Positions 51,880 through 61,977 of a stretch of 64,000 bases of DNA are shown here, piece by piece. This DNA comes from Bicyclus anynana (Eukaryota > Arthropoda > Insecta > Lepidoptera > Nymphalidae), in assembly GCF_947172395.1 (NCBI RefSeq), contig NC_069105.1:2356001-2420000 (forward strand), given 5' to 3'. Position numbers and translations under genes: made by a program. The stretch's first letter is position 1. Every line of letters begins with the position of its first letter. The notes beneath the pieces are model-generated. The model was not told where the DNA came from. It ran no database searches and saw nothing but the letters and a program-made list of their open reading frames with translations.

Positions 51880-52935
51880 CAAGAGTACGCAAACATGCAT
51901 TTAATTTACGTGCTGTGTAATTGTAATGCAGATGCAGCTGCACGAGATAATCGTCGAAGATACCCTAATCAGCGACATCCCGATTATCGCGTGTTTACAC
52001 GAGTGCACGACGCTTTTAGCGAAGGGCGGATGCCTGGCACCGGTGTTGGTGGAGCTTTGGAAGGTAGACCTCGACGACATGGTGATGACGAAGTTTTAAA
52101 CGCTGTAAAAGCAAACCCTGAATTATCAATTCGCGAAATAAGTAGCGAAACTAATGTGGATACGCGCACTGTGGGCAGAATCCTGCACAGGCATGAGCTT
52201 ACATTTCATTTTCAGAGTCTGACTCTTATGACAAGGGACTCTTTTGACGGCCTCCGTGGCGCAGTAGTATGAGCGGTGGATTTACAAGACGGAGGTCCTG
52301 GGTTCGATCCCCAGCTGGGCCGATTAAGGTTTTCTTAATTGGTCCAGGTCTGGCTGGTGCGAGGATTTGGCCGTGGCTAGTTACCACCCTACGATGTCGT
52401 GTAAAAACCGAAAGGAGTGTGGACTTTTATCCTCCTCCTATCAAGTTAGCCCGCTGCCATCTTAGATTGCATCGTCACTTACCATCAGGTGAGATTGTAA
52501 TCAAGGGCTAACTTGTAAGGAATAAAAAAAAAGCATTATGCGCCGAGAGTGCATTTCTGTCGAATAATGTTACGGAAAATAAGAGAAGATACGGATTTCT
52601 TTAACAAAATATTGTGGAGCGATTAATCAAGTTGTAGATGAAATGGCTACCTCAATTTGCACAACCTCCATAGTTGGCAGGCAGTGAACCCCAGAGAATG
52701 TAGACAAGATCGTGCTCAAGTCCAATTTAAAGTAAATCTTTGGACGAGAATTTTAAACGGACAAATAATTGGGCCCATTGAACTACCCGAGACACTAACG
52801 GATCCCATTTATTTAAATTTACCGCAAAATATTTTACCAGAACAATTACGAAATTTAAATGTTTTCAATGCATTATTCGATTTGACGTTTGCTGTCAATT
52901 GTCATGTCATAGTTGCTCTATGGGCGCCATCTTGA
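51880..52935 (+). pseudogene. DD41D-2, decayed relative of DD41D-1, split by a SINE
   Basis: The N-terminal part (51885-52245) reads MHLIYVLCNCNADAAARDNR, DYRVFTRVHDAFSEGRMP and TRTVGRILHRHELTFHF. After the SINE it continues 52533-52890: RVHFCRIMLRKIREDTDFFN, YLNLHNLHSWQAVNP and QVQFKVNLWTRILNGQIIGP. Each segment aligns with the intact protein at 57590-58654. The region of the second and third catalytic Asp is absent and stops are present. It shows the family is old at this locus. Confidence 0.85.
52246..52532 (+). mobile_element. tRNA-derived SINE
   Basis: The head resembles a tRNA: A box tggcgcagtag (52257-52267) and B box ggttcgatccc (52301-52311), the internal RNA polymerase III promoter. 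A body of about 200 bases follows and a short A-rich tail (aataaaaaaaaa). The head and body are of a type common in Lepidoptera (recalled, not searched). It is inserted in the DD41D-2 relic. Confidence 0.9.
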
Positions 52936-53016
52936 AAAACTTGGGTTGGGTTATTTTATTTATTTATTTTTATTTAGTTACATTTATTCACTTAAATAAA
53001 TTTTAATAATACAACA

Positions 53017-53051
53017 GTGGACCTGAAATGGATGGTCCATTTCAGGTCCAC
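53017..53051. repeat. Perfect hairpin, 16-bp arms
   Basis: gtggacctgaaatgga (53017-53032), loop tgg, then its exact reverse complement (53036-53051). No T run follows in a terminator-like way, and this is eukaryotic DNA. Confidence 0.95.
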
Positions 53052-53378
53052 ACTCCTTTGTATGAAACTCTTCCTGAGGTACAATTTGTACTATTATTCC
53101 TACCTACATAAACATGACTTTAAATTTTTTATGTGTTTTTATTTACAGACTAAGTTACCATTAATAAAAAATATCTGCGATGTCTACATTTTGCGAGCAA
53201 GGAATAAAGCAATGCAACTTGAAAATATATTCTAAGGGACTGTTTATCAAATAAGTGCAATTGTAAAAAAGCTAATATATTGTGCAATTAAAGATATCAT
53301 AAATCTTTGACTTGTGCTAATAAGTAGCTACTTATATAGTTTTTATTTAAACTTTCAAACAGGGAAACATGCGGATGT

Positions 53379-53780
53379 GTGAAACATGAAAATATTATGA
53401 GAAAAATTGATAAATTCAAAATTTTAGCAATGATTGATACCAAGGACATAGATGAAATCTTGGCAAAAGTACAATGTAACTTAAATTATGTACCATGTTC
53501 TTATAGAGAATGTTTCACATGCACCAACAATAAGATTGATTTTGACTGGGATACTCACAGCCCAAATGAAATAGTTAGATACAACGAATACAAACTTGAG
53601 AAACATGAGTATGTGAATAAAAAGAATAATAAAAAAATAATCACTAAGAAGATGGAAAAGAAACGAGTAAGTGAAACTTTGGAATCTTTAATAAAAAAAT
53701 TTAACAACGACATAAATATTATGAGAAAACACCAATATCAACAATATTCTTCCTGCATTAAAAATTTAGAAAAAAATTAA
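53379..53780 (+). other. Unrecognised 133-codon frame
   Basis: Lysine- and asparagine-rich frame. Its pattern YVPCSYRECFTC (a Cys...CxxC cluster), then IVRYNEYKLEKHEYV, a run of lysines, and HQYQQYSSCIKNL resembles a zinc-binding region I associate loosely with insect transposon proteins, but I cannot name the family. A possible exon lies upstream (acceptor tttacag at 53143-53149, then LPLIKNICDVYILRARNKAM). No promoter or partner gene is visible. It may be part of the neighbouring pogo remnant at 54362. Confidence 0.4.
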
Positions 53781-53784
53781 GTAG

Positions 53785-54361
53785 CTATACATATTAATTT
53801 CAGTGAGAATTACATATGTAAGCTTTAAAACTAATATTCGTCACGCTTCACATACTAAATGCTAATACTTACTCGAGTTTTTTTTATTAAAAACTTCAAA
53901 TAATTTAGGATAATGACAAGTTTGATTTATTATATTCCTACTAATTAATATTATATTATTTCATTTTAATATTTTACAAAAAATATGTTGATATTTTTTT
54001 TTATATAAAAACCCTTGTGCTTATTTTCAGAAATGCTAATTTTTATTACTAAAATTTTTATTTGACTATTATTACTTTGTAGGAATGTGATGTAAAAAAT
54101 AAAGATTTTTTCATAAAATATTTTTTTAATGGATTATAATATTATCATATCACACATAACTAGTTGACTCAAATAGGTAACCAATGTTATCTTTAAATCT
54201 CAGTTAACTTCCTTTAATTTCACAAATATTCTTCATTTCTCTAACATGTATTCAAGACTCATGTATGTTACCGTATGTTACCAATTCACGACTGTTAATG
54301 TACAATTTTTGGCGGCCTAAGTCGTATAAGTAATGGCAATTATTGCAGACCTACTTTTTGG
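53785..54361. other. No gene seen
   Basis: Very AT-rich spacer with T and A runs. No supported frame or site. Confidence 0.5.
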
Positions 54362-54607
54362 TTGTCACAGCATGTACCAAAGATAATAAGCACTGAGTTA
54401 GAAACTAAGAAAGAAGAAGAAGAAGATAAATTAGCCAAAAAAGAAAAAGAAAATATAAAAATAATACTTAAAAAACCAAAAAATTACGAAAATGAGTATG
54501 TGCCCGCCCCTTATGTGGCGAAAAGTATTCTGATCCACCGACTGAAGATTGGATTGAATGTAGCCTTTGTGGAGCTGAAGTTCAAAATAAAATATCTCAG
54601 ACTTTAG
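54362..54607 (+). pseudogene. Possible pogo-type transposase C-terminus
   Basis: A Lys/Glu-rich stretch (ETKKEEEEDKLAKKEKENIK) is followed, after a one-base shift near 54505, by CGEKYSDPPTEDWIECSLCG. That Cys-rich module resembles the zinc-binding tail of insect pogo/jerky transposases. No catalytic region is attached. The sequence ends at a perfect hairpin (54609). Confidence 0.5.
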
Positions 54608-54608
54608 A

Positions 54609-54651
54609 CACTTCACAAGTGTACTAGTAGAACTAGTACACTTGTGAAGTG
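54609..54651. repeat. Perfect hairpin, 20-bp arms
   Basis: cacttcacaagtgtactagt (54609-54628), loop aga, then the exact reverse complement to 54651. The adjacent bases repeat part of the arm again (gtgtactagttctactag), so the pattern is partly iterated. Confidence 0.95.
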
Positions 54652-54722
54652 TACTAGTTCTACTAGACTCGGGAGAATTTACATGTCCCAACAAATTTTA
54701 TTTAATATATACAATTTAATAT

Positions 54723-54900
54723 TTAAAAAATGTGGAAAGAAGCTCGCGGCAATCCGACGAACGCCCGCTGTGTTAATGTCGCGAGCTTCTGGGAGGACAA
54801 TCTGTTGCCACAGGTGCATTCGCATACCAACCATGAGTGGATATATAACATGATGGACCTGAGATTATTTCCCACAGAATAATTCTTTATTACATGGGAA
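54723..54900 (+). pseudogene. BIR-associated repeat, 3' part, copy 1
   Basis: Bases 54726-54897 match 55460-55625 closely. They encode the same C-terminal peptide (KEARG, then TNARCVNVASFW and HEWIYNMMDLRLFPTE). Only the part after the BIR domain is present here. It begins where unrelated AT-rich sequence ends. The duplicated 3' end suggests a mobile or tandemly duplicated unit. Confidence 0.7.
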
Positions 54901-55007
54901 TCGAATTCGAAGAACATTGCCAAATTGACCCCTGACCAGCGCCAACAACTTGCGAGTACGTTAATGCCGGGTTTTACTAAATTTTTATTTAATTTAATTG
55001 TTTTCAG

Positions 55008-55630
55008 ATGCACCGTGAAAAAAGTCGGAGGGAGGTCGTGCCTGCGATGCGCGACGAGCGCGACATCGGTCGACCCATTTAACTCATTAGATTGCACAGC
55101 TCCACTTTGCAAGAGTATATATCCAGATTCGAAAATCGCAAAAGATGTAACCTGTTCCCTGCGATGCGCGTCATCGGTCGATCCGCCGCGCTCCCGTCCA
55201 AAAATGCGGAGTACCAATGCAAAAATGCCCGCCTCAGGAGCTTCGTAGGCTGGCCGGAAAACATGCGCCAGACGCCGGAGTAGCTTGCTGAGGCAGCCTT
55301 TTTCTGTACTGGTAAAGAGGACGCAGTGTTATGTTTTTTATTGCAACCGGGGGGCTAAAAGGCTGGAAGAGGGGGGACCAACCATGGGCACAACATGCCC
55401 AGTGGTTCGATCGATGCCCATTTTTGGTCCATGCTAAGGGCAAAATCTACATTAAAAAAATGTGGAAAGAAGCTCGCGGCATTCCCACGAACGCCCGCTG
55501 TGTTAATGTCGCGAGCTTCTGGGGGGACAATTTATTGCCACAAGTGCATTCGGGTACCAACCATGAGTGGATATATAACATGATGGACCTGAGATTATTT
55601 CCCACCGAATAATTCTTTATTCCATGGGAA
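55008..55630 (+). pseudogene. Broken BIR (inhibitor-of-apoptosis type) domain protein, copy 2
   Basis: After a possible splice acceptor (ttttcag to 55010) a frame starts MHREKSRREVVPAMR. From about 55230, ARLRSFVGWPENMRQTPE, then an in-frame TAG (about 55281), then LAEAAFFCTGKEDAV. Across two small indels near 55335-55350 the zinc ligands follow the BIR spacing CX2C-X16-H-X6-C, the last part reading GDQPWAQHAQWFDRCPF. The C-terminal tail (to a stop near 55612) has no RING finger. BIR domains bind caspases or adaptor proteins. Damage makes this a pseudogene; whether the source was a host gene, a transposon cargo or a viral gene cannot be told. Confidence 0.75.
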
Positions 55631-55779
55631 ATTAATATCAGGTCCATTAAAAACCTAGTGTTCTAGACCAATAACTAAAGGTAAATTAGAGCGATTTAGA
55701 GAGTATAATTTCACTAATCGTTTGGAGGCTAAAATTGTATTGAACAAAATGTTTGTATGTACAGCTCATGCGTACAGAT

Positions 55780-56122
55780 TGTTAATTAAATTATTAATTA
55801 GCGGTGAGCTGTGACACAGATATAAATGTTCAGTCAGCAATATATTTGCTATATAAATCATAGCTCTGCCTCCAACCAGTATTTCTGGTAATTAGCCGAA
55901 TTGCTGTCCATCTACGGACCTGGTTTATGCCCGCCGGTCTGGACTAGTAATAAGACTAAGCGCCTAACAACACTCGCCGCCTATAGACCCTTTGCAGGTC
56001 CTGGTGAGTCGTGAAAGTAGTAGAAAGTTTATTGTTGTAGTGAAGAATTAAATATTTATATAAAATTAATTTCCGTTAATTAAAGTGTTTTTTTTATAAA
56101 CACCGAGAGCCCTAGACTAACA
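55780..56122 (+). repeat. Ty3-A-family LTR, plus strand
   Basis: 343 bases from tgttaattaaattattaatt to actaaca, aligned with the LTR at 23493-23845 on the other strand. The primer site tggtgtcagaag follows at 56125-56136, and the next bases (aaagcgggatttattcctg) also match the Ty3-A leader. The downstream 550 bases have no gag; the DD41D-1 element begins at 56672. Confidence 0.85.
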
Positions 56123-56671
56123 TTTGGTGTCAGAAGAAAGCGGGATTTATTCCTGTTCCTGCTCTACCAATAGCTCCTCCACGTAAGTCAAAGCACCAGC
56201 AGATGGATAGAAGACAATGTAAATCAGCAATTCCAACAGACACACCGGAAAAGACCTAAATAGGTCTTTTCCGGTGTGTCTGAAGAGACGAAAAAGAAAG
56301 TATCAAAACGTGTGCTAAAAGAGAAGCATAAAAGTAGAAAATCATAAAAAAATTAAATAAAAAGAAGTCATCTGGTAATGAGGATGATGACGAAAAGAAC
56401 GACATAAATGTGTCCTTTGAATGTTTTGACATGACTCTTTATCGGGAAATAACGTAATTTTATTTTTACTAGTATTGGAATGACTACAAGTCTACAAGTA
56501 AATTAAAAAAGTTGGCTGTAGCTACTAGAGCATCACATCAGCAGAGCAGGAGGGGCTACTTTGAACCGCCTTTTAACCGAAATAGAAAATAAATCTTAGG
56601 AGAAGATTTTGGCTCTGGTCTGCCAAGAATAAGGGTAGAGCCATTTGGAAGTAAGTTCGTAATTGCATATA
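56123..56671 (+). other. Leader-like DNA after the Ty3 LTR
   Basis: Starts with the primer-binding site, then a hairpin (56237-56282) and lysine-rich short frames. A stretch near 56500-56590 reads LAVATRASHQQSRRGYFEPP before a stop; I do not recognise it. No intact gene. Confidence 0.45.
56237..56282. repeat. Perfect hairpin, 21-bp arms
   Basis: The left arm is 56237-56257 (starts cagacacaccggaaaagacc), the loop aaat, and the right arm 56262-56282 the exact reverse complement. Confidence 0.95.
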
Positions 56672-57178
56672 CAACGTGTCCCAAAATTCAACGATAAGCG
56701 GGCGCCAAAAGATTGACCTGCTCATGAGCACTTAAGGAAAAATAATAAAAAAAATATACCTAAATTTTTTTTTTAGTTACAAAATAAATTTTAAAATTCT
56801 TTGAAAATTTACACCTTGTATGATATTTTGAACTACCGCAGCTACAATTTCTTAAATATGCTTAAGATTTTTTTTGTATCGGAACCTAAGTAGTACTACT
56901 ATTCACCACAACTCTTAAAAACACCACAATGCCCGCAGTTTTTACACAAAAAAATATCAAAATATTTTTTTTCCCTCAAATTTTTAAAGATTTTTACTTT
57001 CAGTCTACTTTGACTCATGGTCTTGCAAAAAAAAGTATGAACACCGCTATGGCAAGTTATTTTCAAAGTTGACGCAACTAATCAAGATTTCAAAATAGTA
57101 TAATACCCTAGGATAACTAGTCGCAAAAAAAAAATATGCGTACCATTTGTAAACAAGAACTAAATTTCTAAAATGTTT
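56672..57178 (+). repeat. DD41D-1 left terminal inverted repeat
   Basis: About 507 bases. It contains A/T runs and short GC-richer blocks (gcgggcgccaaaagattgac, cataccctagga-like near 57105). The inner end is near caagaactaaatttct. A (GA)n tract at 57282-57298 lies just inside. Confidence 0.9.
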
Positions 57179-57589
57179 TTGCTCCTAGAAATCACTTTTA
57201 CTTTATGCACAAAATGATGTGAGTCATACGTTGCAATTTCCTAGAATTTTAATGGAACGAACGATAACATTTAAAAATAAGAGAGAGAGAGAGAGAGAAA
57301 GATAGCGATAAGTATACGTTAGAGAGGAATAGACAGATGTTCTTTGTTGAATGACAATGATGCAGGTAAAGAAAATCCTGTTCCCAGCAAGTCAGTACGC
57401 TCTGCTCCTTTGTTTACTGCGCAACTTTCCGTATTCAATTGACGTGGCTCTCGTACTAACGACTTTTGGCTTTGCATTTTGGACTGGACTTAAGTGATCT
57501 GCAAACTGAACTGACCTGGCATTATTTTGGACTGTGCCTGTGTTTTGTGAATTGGACTTTTGGTGTATTTTGGACTGTTTAGCGTTATC

Positions 57590-58654
57590 ATGCCGCAACC
57601 ATACACGCCGATGGAATACGCTAACATGCATCTCATTTATGGAGAATGTCGGTGCAATGCTAACGCTGCTAGCAGATTGTATCGAGAAAGGTACCCAAAC
57701 GCTCAAAGATATCCAGATTATCGGGTATTTATGAATGTGCATCAAGCGTTTTCGGAGGGTCGTTTGCCGTCAGCTAGAAGAAACGCTGGAAGACCTAGAT
57801 CGGAATGCGATGAAGAAGTTCTCAATGAAATAAACATTGATTCAACTACCTCAGTGCGTGCCATAGAAGCAGCTACGGGAATCCCAAAAAGTTCAGCACA
57901 TCGAATACTAAAACGTCATCGGCTACACCCATATCATTACAGACGTGTACAAACGTTACTATCACGGGACTATCCACTGCGGATCGCATTTTGCCGAGTG
58001 ATGCTTCAAAAGCATCGGGAAGATCCTCAGTTCTTGGATAAAGTACTATGGTCGGATGAAACAACCTGCAAGAAAGATGGCTATTTAAATCTTCACAACC
58101 TACACAGCTGGAGCAATGAGAATCCGCACCTGATGAGAGAAGACAAATCCCAATATCAATTTAAGGTCAACTTATGGACGGGCATTTTAAATGGAAAAGT
58201 GATTGGGCCTTTTGAATTACAAGGAAACTTAGATGGGGACAGTTATTTGAACTTTTTACAAAATGATTTGCAAGAATTACTAGAAGACGTCCCCCTAAGC
58301 GACCTTCAAAATATGTGGTATCAAAATGATGGTTGCCCAGCTCACTACGCTCGTCCTGTGAGACAATACCTAGACCACGAGTATCCGGGGCGTTGGATCG
58401 GGCGACTTGGTCCTATCCTATGGCCACCCCGATCACCCGACCTAAACCCCCTGGATTTCTTTTATTGGGGTTGTCTCAAAGACAGGATCTACGCAAAACC
58501 GATTACGACATTGGACGAGCTTCGGCAAAAAATCACTCAGGCTGCGGCACATATCAATGCTAGAAGATATGCGCGAAAAATAAAACGGTCGTTTTTAAGG
58601 CGATGTCGTGCCTGTATTAATGCCGGTGGAAAACAATTCGAACATTTACTTTAA
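57590..58654 (+). CDS. DD41D transposase (IS630-Tc1-mariner superfamily)
   Basis: 354 codons from ATG at 57590. N-terminus (about 8-60) resembles the DUF4817-type DNA-binding module (EYANMHLIYGECRCNANAAS). A helix-turn-helix follows at about 70-115 (SVRAIEAATGIPKSSAHRIL). Catalytic core: KVLWSDETTC (Asp 156), WYQNDGCPAHYARP (Asp 247), PRSPDLNPLDFFYWG (Asp 289). Spacing between the last two acids is 41 residues, so DD41D. Stops, shifts and substitutions at these acids are absent. The enzyme would bind the long inverted repeats and insert at TA. A decayed relative is at 51880-52935. Confidence 0.9.
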   Translation: MPQPYTPMEYANMHLIYGECRCNANAASRLYRERYPNAQRYPDYRVFMNVHQAFSEGRLPSARRNAGRPRSECDEEVLNEINIDSTTSVRAIEAATGIPKSSAHRILKRHRLHPYHYRRVQTLLSRDYPLRIAFCRVMLQKHREDPQFLDKVLWSDETTCKKDGYLNLHNLHSWSNENPHLMREDKSQYQFKVNLWTGILNGKVIGPFELQGNLDGDSYLNFLQNDLQELLEDVPLSDLQNMWYQNDGCPAHYARPVRQYLDHEYPGRWIGRLGPILWPPRSPDLNPLDFFYWGCLKDRIYAKPITTLDELRQKITQAAAHINARRYARKIKRSFLRRCRACINAGGKQFEHLL

Positions 58655-58727
58655 TGTTGTGTAATTAAAATAACAAACACATTTTTGGAACATAGTAAAA
58701 TTTATTACTAACAACAAGAACAATTAA

Positions 58728-59223
58728 GAAATTTGGTTCTTGTTTACAAATGGTACGCATATTTTTTTTTGTGACTAGTTATCCTAGGGTATTATACTAT
58801 TTTGAAATCTTGATTAGTTGCGTCAACTTTGAAAATAACTTGCCATAGCGGTGTTCATACTTTTTTTTGCAAGACCATGAGTCAAAGTAGACTGAAAGTA
58901 AAAATCTTTAAAAATTTGAGGGAAAAAAAATATTTTGATATTTTTTTGTGTAAAAACTGCGGGCATTGTGGTGTTTTTAAGAGTTGTGGTGAATAGTAGT
59001 ACTACTTAGGTTCCGATACAAAAAAAATCTTAAGCATATTTAAGAAATTGTAGCTGCGGTAGTTCAAAATATCATACAAGGTGTAAATTTTCAAAGAATT
59101 TTAAAATTTATTTTGTAACTAAAAAAAAAATTTAGGTATATTTTTTTTATTATTTTTCCTTAAGTGCTCATGAGCAGGTCAATCTTTTGGCGCCCGCTTA
59201 TCGTTGAATTTTGGGACACGTTG
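58728..59223 (-). repeat. DD41D-1 right terminal inverted repeat
   Basis: About 496 bases, the reverse complement of the left repeat. The length difference comes from small indels, mainly in A/T runs. Confidence 0.9.
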
Positions 59224-59633
59224 TATTTATTAGTATAGTTGAATAGATTTATCACATAATTTATTATATTTTTCAAACATTAAGGCTGTGTCCCCAGTAA
59301 GCAAACTGTCAGCGGCCAACTGAGTTAGCGGCGTATCGGTTTAGTACGCCCTTCCATATATTTCAAATGGCGTGTTCACAGTTTGCTAGTTTTGCGCTCA
59401 CTGTACGCAGTTTGCAGCGTTACGCGCGCCGACTATCTTAGTGAGCGGCCGACTCCCACCAAAACCGGTTCCAGTCGGCGGCGGCGATTGGTTGTTCGCC
59501 GGGCGTAGTGACTCAGTTTGCCGCAAACTGATTATTCGGATAGTTGGAAAAAAGCTATCATCGTGTTAGGACGTGTTTTTTTGCATCGCACCTAACTAAT
59601 CTCAACGCACACACACATCACTGAAAATCCAAG

Positions 59634-61516
59634 ATGTCCTTTGATACGGAAAGGTTCATTAGTGAAATACAGAATAGACCATGCATATGGAACATGTCGA
59701 GTGAAGAATACAGCAACAGAGTATTAAAGCAGAGCAATTGGAATAAAGTCGCTGAAATTATATACGATGATTGGCAAAACTTAGAAGAAAACACTAAACA
59801 AAAAAGAAGTAAGTTCCATTCTAATGAATTTATTATTTATTCAACAATATACTTGTATCACTCACTACATAAAACAAAGTATCATAATTTACATAGTATT
59901 TACGGCTTTACACACTCCGTTACACTATTTCTTCCTGTAGCTACAACTTACAAATATTTCTCTTGCCAGGATAGCTTTCCTTCGTTAAGAAAATAGTTTT
60001 TAAAGTTTTCTCTTGTTGTTTTTCCAGAATTTGATACAGTAATAATTTGGCTCCTTGAACTTGTAAGAGTTGTTGAGGTACGTCGCGAAATATGTGCATA
60101 TTGTGCTTGTTCTCTTGCTATGACAAAATTATGTAAAATACAAACGGCTTTTACGATAGCGATGGTTGTATTCACATTAGTAGCGATCGGTGTATGCAGA
60201 ACTCTCCATTTGCTTGTTAGGATGCCGAATGCACATTCCACGCATCTCCTAGCTCGACTATGACGATAATTGTAAATTCGCTCTTCCTTATTTAAACTTT
60301 TATTAGGAAAAGGCCTCAAGATATGCTTTTGTAATCCAAATGCCTCATCTCCAAGAAACACGAAAGGTTGGGGCAATCCATTTGAATTAGGCAATTTAGT
60401 TGAGTTAGGAATCTTCAGAGACCCACACGCCAAATTTTTGCCAAAACCACTTTCTTTAAATATATTACTGTCAGCATTTCGTCCGCAAGCACCTACATCA
60501 ATAGCTATAAAAGAACAGTTTGCATCTGCTACGGCTAACAGAACAATTGAGAAGAACTTCTTATAATTAAAATAGTTAGACCCACTTTTTGGTGGTTTTC
60601 TAATACGGATATGCTTGCCATCGATAGATCCTATACAATTAGGATAGTTGGTTTTTTTATAATATCGTTTTGCTATTTCTAGCCACAATTCTTCAGAAGG
60701 TTCCGGCATTTCCTGTGGCTGTAAAATATCCCATATAATGCATGCAGTTTCACTTATTATTTTCGATACCGTCGATTTTCCAACAAGAAACTCTTGTGCA
60801 ATTTTTCTGTAACTTAGTCCACTTGACAAGAATCTGGAAAGAATATTGAACTACCGATTATTTCTGTTTCAGTAAAAGACCTACAAAAAAAATGGAAGGG
60901 TTTGCGCGACTATCACACCAGAGAAAAAAATAAGGATTCCTCAGTCAAAAGCGGAAGTGGCGCAACAAAAAAACGCAAGACACCATACTTGGACATGTTA
61001 CAGTTTTTAAATGTTTCTAGAGCTAGCAACCAGACATCTGGCAATATTAGCGCCGAGACGTCTAGCGACAGTAGCGCTATTTTAGATGAAAATGATCACT
61101 GTGTTTCAAGAAGACCAAAAAAGATGACTGTGTTTCAAGAAGCCCTAATTAACTCGATGGAAAAAAAAAGAGAAAACGATCCAGATATGAACTTTCTACT
61201 AAATATTTTACCGGAAATGAAGACAATGTCCCCAACACAGAATTTTGAATTTCGGTTCGAAGTGATGAAAATTATTAAAAATATAAAATATAGTGTACAT
61301 AATAATTATGACGGTGGTATGATGCTAACTGGATGGACGAATGCCTACCAGTACCCACATCAGTATGGCTATGCGAGTGGAAGCAGCAGTACACCAAATG
61401 TGCAAAACTACCCTCGAAACAGTCCATCACATAGCTCTACAGGTTCTTCAGCGGAAATAGAAGACATAGAAGCAATATTGCGAGGCGATTCAAACCACAC
61501 TGAAAATGAGGAATGA
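59634..61516 (+). CDS. Harbinger-2 MADF-BESS partner protein (two exons)
   Basis: Exon 1 59634-59808 (donor gtaagt at 59809) and exon 2 60873-61516 (acceptor tttctgtttcag), phase 1, 272 codons. The MADF domain spans the junction: RFISEIQNRPCIWNMSSEEY and NWNKVAEIIYDDW in exon 1, DLQKKWKGLRDYHTREKNK in exon 2. A BESS-like motif at about 61183-61290 reads DMNFLLNILPEMKTMSPTQN. The tail is Ser-rich and acidic. The intron contains transposase exon 2 on the opposite strand. Same intron phase, and nearly the same exon 1 length, as the Harbinger-1 partner (178 nt there, 175 nt here). Confidence 0.9.
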
Positions 61517-61977
61517 CAGGTTACCAACTTAATGTTACCATATATGTTCTTAATTCAATTTAAATAATACAGTAACTTTGAAAAGTGATTGTTAAATTAA
61601 AAACTATAAATGCGAAAGTGACTTTGTATTACAATAAAAATAACATATTTTTTTAAAATCCTAAAGCGTTAATTATTTACTTACCTCAAAGTTATAGTAA
61701 GCCGTTCTTCGGGACATAATGTATCTCTTGTGATATTATTTTTAGCTATGTACTGGGTTATAGATTTAAGCAATTCATCAAATGTATGAGAAGTCATATT
61801 GAAATAGTCGTAAAATTTTTCTGGATGTTTCCTTAGTTCTGGATAAAGAGTGTGAAATTGTCCAATGCTCAACCTTTTCTTGTATAATGGGTGAACCCAG
61901 TGCTTCCTTTTATCCTCTTTCAGCGCTTCTAAGATACCAATTACTTCAAAAATATCCATCGTGACCAACACAACCAC
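59948..61977 (-). CDS. Harbinger-2 transposase (two exons)
   Basis: Exon 1 61977-61685 (donor GTAAG) and exon 2 60833-59948 (acceptor ccag), phase 2, 392 codons. Start at 61977 is favoured over the internal ATG at 61959 because exon 1 is then 293 nt, exactly as in Harbinger-1. The helix-turn-helix-like region YRKIAQEFLVGKSTVSKIIS is followed by YPNCIGSIDGKHIRIR, PFVFLGDEAFGLQKH and RRCVECAFGILTSKW, giving D, D and E. No stop or shift. It would excise and insert the element at TTA with help from the MADF protein. Confidence 0.9.

Larger units (their letters stand above)
56672..59223 (+). mobile_element. DD41D-1, intact ITm-superfamily transposon with ~500-bp TIRs
   Basis: TA flanks both ends (56670-56671 and 59224-59225). 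The element begins caacgtgtcccaaaattcaa and ends with the reverse complement. The inverted repeats run about 500 bases each (56672-57178 and 58728-59223) and are nearly identical, differing by a few bases, mainly in A/T runs. A single intact gene lies between. All parts needed for cut-and-paste movement appear present, so this copy looks recent. Confidence 0.95.

Noticed and set aside
52246..52330. Functional tRNA gene
   Set aside because: The head has A and B boxes but the acceptor stem does not close, and the SINE body and A tail follow directly.
55008..55630. Complete host inhibitor-of-apoptosis gene
   Set aside because: It has an internal stop codon, two small indels, no RING domain and a duplicated 3' end.
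57282..57300. (GA)n tract as a regulatory element
   Set aside because: A short microsatellite just inside the transposon; there is no evidence of function.
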